Shown here: positions 52,212 through 62,718 of the stretch, in pieces | How the letters are laid out: each line of letters begins with the position of its first letter | Numbering within the stretch: the first letter of the stretch is position 1 | Assembly: GCA_964651245.1 (NCBI GenBank) | Contig: CAZYVI010000007.1 | Location: 62,001 to 126,000 of the forward strand | Source of the DNA: Avedoeria sp964651245 | GTDB taxonomy: Bacteria > Chloroflexota > Anaerolineae > Epilineales > Epilineaceae | DNA length: 64,000 nucleotides | Direction of reading: 5' to 3' | Notes under the pieces: model-generated | What the model saw: the letters and a program-made list of their open reading frames with translations, nothing else | What the model was told of the DNA's origin: nothing | Databases searched by the model: none | Position numbers and translations under genes: made by a program

Positions 52212-52909
52212 TGGGTCGGCGTCGACTCGACCGGCATGCCGAGCCCGTCGCGCCAGCCGGCCAGGCCCTCCTCGAGGACCTTGACGTAGCGGTAGCCCTC
52301 GTTCCAGAGGCCCATCGCCGCCTCGCCCGACTCGTGGTGCGGGCACTCGCAGTAGGCGATGACCCATTCGTCCTTCGGGATGCTCGCCACGTGCTCGCCG
52401 ATCTCGAAGTACGGCGCGTTGATGCTGCCCGGGATGTGCCCGAAGTCGAAGTTCATCTTGTCGCGGGCGTCGAGCCAGGTGACCTTCATGCCGGCCCGGA
52501 TCCCGACCTCGACGTCGGCCACCTTGACGAAGAAGTCCTCGATCGGCGGCTGCTGCTCGGGGTCGACGGCCACCGCCCCCGCCGGGCGCGCGGGCATCGG
52601 CTTGAAGGCCTCGACGAGCTCGACGGCCACCAGCGGTCCGCCGGGCTCGACCTCGACGAGCTCGCCCGACAGTGCCGGCAGCGTGGCGATCGTGGCCGGG
52701 GCGGCGACGTCGTCCGCCCCGGTGGTGTCGGTCAGCGGCGCGACGTCGTCCGCCGGGACGAATCCGGTGTCGACGCTCGTGACGTCGCCGTCCGTGCCGG
52801 AGGTGATCGGATCGGTGTCCGCGGCGGGCGAACAGGCGCCGACCGTGGCGAGCACGGCGGCGACGAGTGCGGTCGATAGGGCGAACGGGCGGCTGCGCCA
52901 CAGGTTCAT
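52208..52909 (-). CDS. Rhodanese-domain lipoprotein
   Basis: The ATG at 52909 has AGGAG 6 nt upstream; a GTG one codon earlier is less well placed. The 233-residue product has a lipoprotein signal (ATVGAC), a roughly 60-residue Asp/Thr-rich spacer and a C-terminal rhodanese fold: VTWLDARDKMNFDFGHIPGSINAPYFEI, then VIAYCECPHHESGEAAMGLWNEGYRYVKVLEEGLAGWRDGLGMP. The active-site loop starts at the Cys of YCECPHHESG, a form seen in secreted rhodaneses, with a second Cys two residues later. It likely handles sulfane sulfur or thiol chemistry outside the cytoplasm. It leads a three-gene operon with the putative lipoprotein and SnoaL-like genes. Confidence 0.86.
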   Translation of the reverse strand: MNLWRSRPFALSTALVAAVLATVGACSPAADTDPITSGTDGDVTSVDTGFVPADDVAPLTDTTGADDVAAPATIATLPALSGELVEVEPGGPLVAVELVEAFKPMPARPAGAVAVDPEQQPPIEDFFVKVADVEVGIRAGMKVTWLDARDKMNFDFGHIPGSINAPYFEIGEHVASIPKDEWVIAYCECPHHESGEAAMGLWNEGYRYVKVLEEGLAGWRDGLGMPVESTPTQ

Positions 52910-52940
52910 CACGGGCTCCTCGAAGTGTCGCTAGGGATCG

Positions 52941-52964
52941 GCCGGCGGCGGGCCGCCGACCGGC
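52941..52964 (-). terminator. Weak candidate hairpin downstream of the uvrA-lipoprotein pair
   Basis: A 9-bp stem with one bulge (52941-52949 with 52955-52964) and a 5-nt loop lies in the 116-nt gap between the uvrA-linked lipoprotein gene and the rhodanese gene. There is no T-tract. In GC-rich DNA this may be chance. Confidence 0.25.
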
Positions 52965-53025
52965 GCACCATGATACCGCACCGGCCGGCGTGGCGGACGG
53001 CGCGGGACGTGAGGGCGCGCGCCGC

Positions 53026-54113
53026 TCAGGGCGCGGCCGGCGCGTAGTCACGCGGTGGCGCGTGGTAGACGTAGGGCTCGAGGACGACCTCGTTGCCGCC
53101 GGGCACCGCCGGCCGCACGCCGACGAGCATCGCCGCCCCGTCGGCGTTCGTATACAGCGGCCCCCAGGCGCGCGGGCCGTAGGGCGTTCCGAACGCGGCG
53201 CGGGCGGCGGCGATCAGCGCGTCGGTCTCCTCGACGCCGAGCAGCAGCTCGCCGGGCCGCTCGCCGAAGTCGGCCTTGAGCGTGTCGGTCACGGCCTGCT
53301 CCAACGGCCACGCCGTCCGCGGCGCGTCGGCGGGCACGCCGGGCGGCGGCGCCGAGACGAACGCCACCGCCGAGGCGGGCGAGTAGGGCACGCGCGTGTC
53401 GGTCCACCAGCCCAAGAGCGACGTCACGCCGGCGACGAACTCGGGCGCCAACGCCTGGTTCACCCCTTCCTTCCACAGCTGGACCATGTTGACGATCTCT
53501 TTGAGCCGGACGATCTTGGCCGCGTCGGGGCCCGGCTTGGGCGCGTTGATGTCGCACTCGCTCATCACCAGCCGCCCCGCGCGCGTCGCGGTGCGCACGA
53601 AGACGACGCCCGATGCCTTGCAGCCCACGGCCGCGCCGTCGGCGCCGACGGCGAACGTGACCGGCTCGGCGTTGTGCCGTTCGGCGAGCCCCAGGACGTC
53701 GATCTCGTCGACGAGGGCGCGGACGAAGCGCCGGGCGTCTTCGGGCGAGATGCTGGACTGGTACCAGCCGCTGCGGTCAGGCCCGGGGTGGCTGAACACG
53801 ATCCGGCCATTGGCCTGCAGCGAGAAGTGCGGCGTCATCTGGGCCAGCAGCGCCGGCTCCCACGGGCTGTGGTCGATGCGCGCCAGCTGCACGACCGGCA
53901 GCTCGCCGTCGGCGGGCAGCTCCGACGGGCCGAGGGTGGCGCTGACGGCCGTCGTGGCCGTTGCTTCGGCCGTCGGCGGCGCGGCGGTGGCCGGCGCGAC
54001 GGTGGCCGGCGGCAGCGGCGTCGGCAGCGGCGGCGGTTCGTCGCCGCAGCCGGCGGCGATCGCCAGCAGGGCGGTGACGACGGCGGCGTGCGCCGGGAAC
54101 GAGGCGCGCACGG

Positions 54114-54117
<4 letters not shown>
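53026..54117 (-). CDS. Unrecognised lipoprotein translationally coupled to uvrA
   Basis: The 363-residue protein has a lipoprotein signal ending IAAGC, then a Pro/Thr/Ala-rich spacer (about residues 27-65) and a globular domain I do not recognise. Visible segments are VVQLARIDHSPWEPALLAQMTPHFSLQANGRIVF, WYQSSISPEDARRFVRALVDEIDVLGL, a Cys pair (VGCKASG and MSECDIN) and LVGVRPAVPGGNEVVLEPYVYHAPP. The 'f.l..nG.vvf......y....ls..e...ll....' pattern recurs in hypothetical Chloroflexota lipoproteins. Its ATG overlaps the uvrA stop (ATGA). That coupling of a surface lipoprotein to a repair gene is unexpected and may be only compact packing. Confidence 0.72.
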
Positions 54118-57044
<2,927 letters not shown>

Positions 57045-57095
57045 CCCGATCCGGCCACCTGGTCCGTCGACGGCGCCGTCCGCGCCAAGCCGGGC

Positions 57096-57124
57096 AGGAT
57101 AGCATACCTAGCACAAATATTCGA
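57096..57124 (-). promoter_or_regulatory. AT-rich putative uvrA promoter
   Basis: On the minus strand TCGAAT (57119-57124) and TATCCT (57096-57101) are 17 nt apart, with TATGCT (57101-57106) overlapping. This is the most AT-rich patch near uvrA. No LexA-type palindrome was recognised. Confidence 0.4.
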
Positions 57125-57154
57125 CGGTTCCGCGGGCGCCCCGCCGTCCGCCCG

Positions 57155-57511
57155 CTACGCCGGCGCCTCGCGGAACTGCCAGACGTACCCATCGGGATCG
57201 CGCACCAGGAATTGGCGACCGCCGTGGTCGTCGGCGCTGGGGCTCGTGCGGACGCCCCGGGCCAGCAGCGCCTGCTGGTAGGCGTCGAGCGAGAGCACGT
57301 CGAGGCGAAAGCCAGCGCCCGCGGCGCGGCGGCCGCGGGCGCTGGGGACCTCGCACAGCACGACGGTCACGCCGCCGGCGCGCACCGCCGCCTGGGGCGG
57401 CGAACCGCCCGGCGGCTCCGCCAGCTCGAACCGCAGCCCGTCGACATAGAACGCCATCGACCGGTCGAGGTCGTGGACTTCGAGGCGAATGGCGTCCAGC
57501 GCGGTGATCAA
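57155..57511 (-). CDS. VOC (glyoxalase/bleomycin-resistance fold) protein
   Basis: The 118-residue protein starts at a TTG, supported by GAGGAG 6 nt upstream and by the promoter just beyond. The VOC pattern is complete: ITALDAIRLEVHDLDRSMAFYVDGLRFEL in the first beta-alpha-beta-beta-beta unit and FRLDVLSLDAYQQALLARGVRT...RQFLVRDPDGYVWQFRE in the second. RDPDGYVWQF is the standard closing motif with the metal-proximal Glu. Such small proteins are dioxygenases, lyases or resistance/binding proteins. The exact role is not deducible. The gene is monocistronic between the bactofilin-like gene and uvrA. Confidence 0.85.
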   Translation of the reverse strand: MITALDAIRLEVHDLDRSMAFYVDGLRFELAEPPGGSPPQAAVRAGGVTVVLCEVPSARGRRAAGAGFRLDVLSLDAYQQALLARGVRTSPSADDHGGRQFLVRDPDGYVWQFREAPA

Positions 57512-57529
57512 GCGGCGCTCCTCGGCCGG

Positions 57530-57559
57530 AGGATAACCGATCGCCCAGAGAGCGGTCAA
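57530..57559 (-). promoter_or_regulatory. Promoter TTGACC-18-TATCCT for the VOC gene
   Basis: On the minus strand TTGACC (57554-57559) and TATCCT (57530-57535) are 18 nt apart. The start would be near 57523, 12 nt before the TTG codon, with GAGGAG in between. The -35 is identical to that of miaB. Confidence 0.6.
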
Positions 57560-57564
57560 TGACC

Positions 57565-59022
57565 TCACGCCGCCGGCAACGCCCCGCCCGCGCCGGGGGC
57601 GACGCCGCGGCGCCACCGCGCCAGCCACGGCACGACGAGCGCGCCGACGCCGAGCGCCGCCAGCACCCACTTGACCGGCCCGCCGACCACCGGCAGGACC
57701 ATCGCCAGGGCCACGATGGGCGCCCCGGCCAGCAGCGCGCCCATCGGCAGCTCGCGCAGCCGGCCGCCGAAGCGCGAGCCGAGGGCGACGGCGATGCAGG
57801 CGAAGCCCAGCCACACCACCAGGTACAGCCCGCATGTCAGCGCCACGACGCCGACCGTCGACGTCGCCAGCCATGGGCCGATCAGGTGGCCGAGCAGGAG
57901 GTACCCCAGCAGCAGCGACACGACGATCATCCCGCCGGCCAGCACCACCAGGCCCAGCGGCGCCGCGAGAAGCGCCAGCGCACCCCACAAGCCGCTGGCC
58001 ACGGGCGCCGAGGTCAACCGGTCGACGCCCGTGCGCATGACGCCGGGCAGGACCTTGAGCGCGATCAGGCCGAGGACCACGAGCGCCAGCGTGCGCCGCA
58101 GCCAGGTGAGCGCCAGCGCCGTCCACCGCGCCGCGGGCGGCTCGGGCGCCGGCGTCTCGTCGTCCGTCGTCGCGGCCGGCGCCGTCATCGCCTCGTAGTC
58201 CTGTGTGCCGCCGACGACGCCGTCGGGCACGGCGGGCTCGCTCGGGGCGCGGATCGTCAGGTCGCCGGCCACGTCGGCGGCGGGGTCGATGTCGACGCCG
58301 GCCGCCAGCGTCGCCGGCACCTCGATGTCGACCTGGTTGGGGAGCATCCGGAACAGCGCCGGCGACGGCCCGCCCCCGCCGGCCGGCGCGACCGACAGCG
58401 TGGCGTCGCCCTCGACGGTGCCGCCCAGGTGGATCGCCGCGGCGCCGACCTCGGCGTCGCCGCCGACGCGGCCGTCGATCGCGGCCTGGTTGGCGCCGAC
58501 GTAGATGCCGCGCTCGACCGTCCCGCCCTTCTCGACGGCGATGTGGAAGCCGCCGGCCATGAGCTCGCCGCCCACCGAGCCGGTCGTGACGCGCAGCACC
58601 GACCCTCCGCCGCGCAGGTCGCCGCCGAGCCGGCCGGCGACGACGATCTCGGCCGCGCCGGCGAACAGGTCGCCGTCGACCGAGCCCTCGGCGCCGAGGG
58701 TGACGCGGCTGCCCGCCGCGTACACGTTGCCGGTGACGGTGCCGCTCACGATCACCTCGCGGCCGGCGGCGAACAGGTCGCCCCGGACGGTGCCGGCGAT
58801 CGTGACGGTGTTGCCGGCGGCGAACAGGTTGTCGTCGATCGTCTGGCCGGCCGGCAGCGTGTAGTCGCCGGCGCCGTCGGCTTCGCCGAACGCGGCGGCG
58901 CGGACCGCGCCGGCGGTGGCGCCGACCACGGCCACCGCCACGAGCGCCGCTGCCGCCCAGCGGCCACGGGCGCGTCGGAACGGCTGGGAGCGAGGGGCGA
59001 ACGAGCGAGCAGGGGCGGACAT
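57565..59022 (-). CDS. Membrane protein with bactofilin-like (polymer-forming) N-terminal domain
   Basis: The 485-residue protein starts at an ATG with AGAGGA upstream. After a signal segment (about residues 22-43) comes a right-handed beta-helix of the bactofilin/DUF583 type with repeated six-residue turns: NLFAAGNTVTIAGTVRGDLFAAG, EVIVSGTVTGNVYAAGSRVTLGAEGSVDGDLFAGA and later GGDAEVGAAAIHLGGTVEGDA. An Ala/Pro/Asp linker leads to four or five transmembrane helices (about residues 310-475). Classical bactofilins are soluble cytoskeletal polymers. Here the helix is predicted outside the cytoplasm and tethered by a C-terminal membrane domain. It lies 156 nt downstream of the PBP gene. Confidence 0.8.
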   Translation of the reverse strand: MSAPARSFAPRSQPFRRARGRWAAAALVAVAVVGATAGAVRAAAFGEADGAGDYTLPAGQTIDDNLFAAGNTVTIAGTVRGDLFAAGREVIVSGTVTGNVYAAGSRVTLGAEGSVDGDLFAGAAEIVVAGRLGGDLRGGGSVLRVTTGSVGGELMAGGFHIAVEKGGTVERGIYVGANQAAIDGRVGGDAEVGAAAIHLGGTVEGDATLSVAPAGGGGPSPALFRMLPNQVDIEVPATLAAGVDIDPAADVAGDLTIRAPSEPAVPDGVVGGTQDYEAMTAPAATTDDETPAPEPPAARWTALALTWLRRTLALVVLGLIALKVLPGVMRTGVDRLTSAPVASGLWGALALLAAPLGLVVLAGGMIVVSLLLGYLLLGHLIGPWLATSTVGVVALTCGLYLVVWLGFACIAVALGSRFGGRLRELPMGALLAGAPIVALAMVLPVVGGPVKWVLAALGVGALVVPWLARWRRGVAPGAGGALPAA

Positions 59023-59178
59023 CGAAGCGTCTCCTCTTGGGCAGCACGGCACGGTGCGCACGCGGTCGCGACCGCCCGGGCGGACGATCGCGCCGTTCCC
59101 ACTACGCAGCATGCGCCCGTTCGGTCGCTCGGGCCAGTCCGCGCGCCCTGGCACGGCCGGCCGTTTGCGCGCGCGGCC

Positions 59179-61446
59179 CTACCGCACGGCGCTGCCGGCG
59201 GCCGCCAGCTGCAGCCCGGCCGGCCGACAGCCCGCCGGAGCGATCGGCGTGCCGGTGCGGCGCGCCCAGGCCTGGGCCGCCTCCAGCACCGGGCGGCTGC
59301 GGGGTGCGAAGAGCCCCAGCCGGGCACCCGGCAGGCCGAGCGCGTCGCAGCGGCCGCTCGCGTCGTCGTACCACGCCATCGTCACCCCGACGTCCCCGGC
59401 GCGACGGCCGGCCGCGAACACCTCGCGCGATCGGCGGCAGCCGCCGTCGGCGGCCACGGTCGCGACGTCGCAGACGTCGGCGGCGACGATGTCCGCCGGC
59501 CGCGGGAAGCCGTCGGCCGCGCCGCCGAACGAAGCGCGCAGCGCCGGGTCGTCGTGCAGCCGCAGCATCACGTCGTGCCAGATCGGCGCGGCGCCGGTGA
59601 TGCCCAGGACGTCGCGCATCGGCCGGCCGTCCTTGTTGCCGGTCCAGACGCCGACCACCGCGTACGGCGTCCAGCCGACGGTCAGGTTGTCGCGGAAGTC
59701 GTTCGTCGTGCCGGTCTTGACCGCGGCCGGGAACGGCAGCTCGAGGGCGCTCGGGCTCGGGAACGCGGGCGTCCGGGCCGCCGCGTCGCTGAGGATGTCG
59801 TTGATGAGCCAGGCCGTGTCGGCCGAGACGATGCGGCGGCCGACGGCGGGGTTCGACCACAGCACCTCGCCGCTGGCCAGGTCCTCGATGCGCTCGATCC
59901 CGACCGCCGGAACGTGCTCGCCGCCGTGGGCGAACACGCCCAGCGCGCTTGTCAGCCGCACGAGCGGCACCTCGGCGCCGCCGAGGGTCAGGCTGAGCCC
60001 GTAGTGCCACGGATCGTCGGCCAGTGGCAGGTCGAGCGCCGTGGCCATCGCGTAGACGTTCTCGACGCCCACGTCCGACAGAAGGTTCACGGCGGCGGCG
60101 TTGAGCGAGTTGGCCAGCGCGTGGCGGAGCCGCACCGGCCCGGCGAAGCGACCGTCGTAGTTCGTCGGCCGGTAGGCCTGCGGGCCATCGCCGAACTGGC
60201 TCGGCACGTCCCACACCACGCTCGACGGCGACCAGCCGCTCGCCAGCGCCGCGGCATACGTCAGCGGCTTGAACGACGAGCCCGGCTGCCGCGGCTCGAC
60301 GGCCATGTTCACCTGGCCGCTCACCGGATCGTCGTAGCGGACGCCGCCGACCATCGCCCGGATGCGCCCGGTGGCCGGCTCTAGCACGACGACGGCGGCG
60401 TCGCCGACGTCGTGGCGGGCGCGCAGCGTCTCGACGTGGCGGGCGGCGATCTCCTGGACGGCCGCGTTCAGCGCGGTGTCGACCGTGGCCACGACGCGCA
60501 CGCCGCCCTGGCGGGCGCGCGTCTCGCCCAGCAGCCGCGGCAGCTCGCCGACGACGAAGTCGACGAAGTGCTCGGCCTGCCGCGGCGGCGGCGGCGGGAT
60601 CGGCGCGAACGCCAGCGGCGCGGCGGCCGCCGCGTCCGCCGTGGCCGCGTCGACGCGGCCCGCGGCGACCATCGCCGACAGCACGGTGCGCTGCCGGGCG
60701 CGCGCGGCCGGCAGGTCGAGGTCGGGGTCGTAGGCGGTCGGCGCCTGCAGCAAGCCCACCAGGAAGGCGGCCTGGCCGAGGTCGAGGTCGATCGCGTGGC
60801 GGCCGAAGAAGCGCTGGGCGGCGGCCTCGATGCCGTAGGCGTGGCGGCCGAAGAAGGCGATGTTGAGGTAGGCCTCGAGCAGCTCGGCCTTGGGGTACCG
60901 CTCGTCGAGCTCGGCGGCCAGGTACGCCTCGCGCGCCTTGCGCTCCAGCGAGTGGTCGACGCGCTCGGCCGGCGCGAAGGCCACCAACCGCACCAACTGC
61001 ATCGTGATCGTCGAGGCCCCCGACACCGTGCCGCCCGAGGATGCGTTCTGCCACGCCGCGCGCGCCACGGCGCGCTTGTCGACGCCGCCGTTGTGGAAGA
61101 ACGTGCGGTCCTCGGTGGCGATCACCGCGTCCTGCACCGCCTTGGGGATCGCCCCGAGCGGCAGCCAGATCCGGTGCCCCGCCTCGGCCAGCTCGGCCAA
61201 CACCGCGCCGCTGCGGTCGACGACGACGACCGTCTGCGGCACATCGTGGGTGCGGATCGCCGCCAGCCGCGCCCGATGGACCTCGATCGGCGCCAGCGGG
61301 GCGTCCCCGGCGTCGCCGCATCCCGTAACGAGCGGCGCGACGGCGGCGACGGCGATCGCACGCGCGACGACCGACCGCGCGCCGATCGCGGCGACGATGC
61401 GCCCCAGTGCCGCCCCGAGCCCGCACCCGTGCCCCGTCGACGCCAC
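59179..61446 (-). CDS. PBP1C-like bifunctional peptidoglycan synthase
   Basis: Class A penicillin-binding proteins polymerise and cross-link peptidoglycan. I choose the second of two tandem GTGs (61446) because AAGGAGG lies 5 nt upstream. The 755-residue protein has an N-terminal hydrophobic segment ending PLVTGC (Cys43), which looks like a lipobox. The GT51 glycosyltransferase has catalytic Glu112 in ATEDRTFFHNGG and GASTITMQLVRL. The transpeptidase has PGSSFKPLTYAAAL, SLNAAAVN and VKTGTTNDFRDN. The STITMQ form and RDN after KTGT fit PBP1C rather than PBP1A. The C-terminal BiPBP domain of PBP1C is missing, replaced by a short Cys-containing tail. Confidence 0.9.
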   Translation of the reverse strand: MASTGHGCGLGAALGRIVAAIGARSVVARAIAVAAVAPLVTGCGDAGDAPLAPIEVHRARLAAIRTHDVPQTVVVVDRSGAVLAELAEAGHRIWLPLGAIPKAVQDAVIATEDRTFFHNGGVDKRAVARAAWQNASSGGTVSGASTITMQLVRLVAFAPAERVDHSLERKAREAYLAAELDERYPKAELLEAYLNIAFFGRHAYGIEAAAQRFFGRHAIDLDLGQAAFLVGLLQAPTAYDPDLDLPAARARQRTVLSAMVAAGRVDAATADAAAAAPLAFAPIPPPPPRQAEHFVDFVVGELPRLLGETRARQGGVRVVATVDTALNAAVQEIAARHVETLRARHDVGDAAVVVLEPATGRIRAMVGGVRYDDPVSGQVNMAVEPRQPGSSFKPLTYAAALASGWSPSSVVWDVPSQFGDGPQAYRPTNYDGRFAGPVRLRHALANSLNAAAVNLLSDVGVENVYAMATALDLPLADDPWHYGLSLTLGGAEVPLVRLTSALGVFAHGGEHVPAVGIERIEDLASGEVLWSNPAVGRRIVSADTAWLINDILSDAAARTPAFPSPSALELPFPAAVKTGTTNDFRDNLTVGWTPYAVVGVWTGNKDGRPMRDVLGITGAAPIWHDVMLRLHDDPALRASFGGAADGFPRPADIVAADVCDVATVAADGGCRRSREVFAAGRRAGDVGVTMAWYDDASGRCDALGLPGARLGLFAPRSRPVLEAAQAWARRTGTPIAPAGCRPAGLQLAAAGSAVR

Positions 61447-61633
61447 CACCCCCTCCTTCGCCGCCGCATCCGCCGCCCGGCCGTCGCGCCGGCCGCGCGA
61501 CCCGGCGCCAGGCGCGCCGCGGCACGCGCTCCGCCGACGTGTGCGACGTTCGAGCGCGGCGAACGATACCACCCAACGCCGCCGCGACGTTAACTGGAAC
61601 GTAACCCGGCCCGCACGGCGGCCGGCGGGCAGG

Positions 61634-61663
61634 TTGCGCCAGCCTGTGCGGGCGGCGTATACT
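61634..61663 (+). promoter_or_regulatory. Promoter TTGCGC-18-TATACT for a leaderless mRNA leading into der
   Basis: TTGCGC (61634-61639) and TATACT (61658-61663) are 18 nt apart. TATACT ends 6 nt before the ATG at 61670, and no Shine-Dalgarno sequence is present. Confidence 0.6.
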
Positions 61664-61669
61664 CGCCGC

Positions 61670-62695
61670 ATGCAGCTCGTCACCCTCGCGCTCGCCGCCG
61701 CCGTGGCGACGGCGCTGGCCTACACCGTCTTGGCGGAGCGCGCCAGCTATGCCTCGGTGCGCCGGCGCCAGCTCGACACCTGGGCGGCCCTGGTGGCGCT
61801 GCTGTGCTTGCTGGTCCTGTTCTCGGGCGGCCACGACGTTCGGCGCAGCTACGAGCGGCGCCTGGCGCTGGCGCCGCCCGATCCGACGCCGGTCGTCGCG
61901 ATCGCACGGCAGGCGCCGATCCGCCTCCAGACGCCGTCGCCCGACGCCGCGGCGCGACCAGGCGCCGCCGTCGCGCCGCACGCCGACGCGGATGCCGCGG
62001 CTGCGGGCGCGGCCCCCGCCGAACCCGCCGCCGCGCCCCCGACCGGCGCCGGCCGCGACCGCGACGAACGCCCGACCGCGGTGGTGGCCCGCGCCCAGGC
62101 CGACGACGCGCCGGCCCTCGACGACGCCCCGGCCCTCCAGGTCGAGGGCACCGGCGTCCCTGCCGCGGCCACGGCCGCGCTCGCGGCGCCGACGACGGCG
62201 CGCCCGATCCGCGTCGGCAATCCGCCGCCGCTGGTGGTGCCGACGCTGCAGCCGGCCACGCCGCGCCCGAGCATGCCGCAGCCGCCGCCCAGCCCGACGC
62301 CCACCGCCAGCGCCACGGCCGTCTGCGGCAACCCGGACGACATCGACCTGTCGCTGGCCATCCGCGAGGCGCGCGCCGACCGCGCCGACGGCGAGCTCGT
62401 GGTGCGCTACCGCGTCGACATCGGCAACGACGCGCCGTTCCCGGTCACGTTGTTGAACATCCACGTGACGGCGCTGAACTCGGCCGGCGGCAGCGAGACC
62501 TACGGCCACACCAGCCGGCCCGACATGGCCGTGGACGCCGGCGCGTCGGTCACGCTCGAAGGCGGGCTGCGCCTCGACCGCAGCCCCGGGCCGTTCGGCC
62601 GCACCGAGTTGTGCGTCACGCTGTCCGCCGACAGCTGCGGCCGCCGCAGCCGGTACGAGGCGTTCCGCCGCTGCACGACCGTCAACGGCTTCTAG
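61670..62695 (+). CDS. Two-helix membrane protein with FxLyD-like C-terminal domain, unassigned
   Basis: The 341-residue protein has two hydrophobic segments (about residues 3-22 and 42-56). A long Ala/Pro-rich disordered region (about 65-220) contains PPPSPTPTASATAV. It ends in a compact domain starting at CGNPDDIDLSLAIREARADRADGELVVRYRVDIGNDAPFPVTLLNIHVTALN. The domain looks like a small Ig-like or FxLyD-type beta-sandwich with three or four cysteines. Both termini of the helical hairpin would face the same side, so the C-terminal domain's location depends on topology. I do not recognise a function. The start is fixed by the -10 six nt upstream. der follows after 23 nt and is probably co-transcribed. 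Confidence 0.65.
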   Translation: MQLVTLALAAAVATALAYTVLAERASYASVRRRQLDTWAALVALLCLLVLFSGGHDVRRSYERRLALAPPDPTPVVAIARQAPIRLQTPSPDAAARPGAAVAPHADADAAAAGAAPAEPAAAPPTGAGRDRDERPTAVVARAQADDAPALDDAPALQVEGTGVPAAATAALAAPTTARPIRVGNPPPLVVPTLQPATPRPSMPQPPPSPTPTASATAVCGNPDDIDLSLAIREARADRADGELVVRYRVDIGNDAPFPVTLLNIHVTALNSAGGSETYGHTSRPDMAVDAGASVTLEGGLRLDRSPGPFGRTELCVTLSADSCGRRSRYEAFRRCTTVNGF

Positions 62696-62718
62696 CCCGC
62701 CTCCCGCGCCGCCAACCC

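Noticed and set aside
57096..57124. SOS/LexA box upstream of uvrA
   Set aside because: GAAC is present on the minus strand, but the second half-site at the right spacing is absent, and no E. coli-type CTGT-N8-ACAG palindrome exists.
61447..62509. Minus-strand open frame overlapping the pre-der membrane protein gene
   Set aside because: The plus-strand frame has a -35/-10 and a start at 61670 and leads into der. The antisense frame is low-complexity and lacks a start signal.
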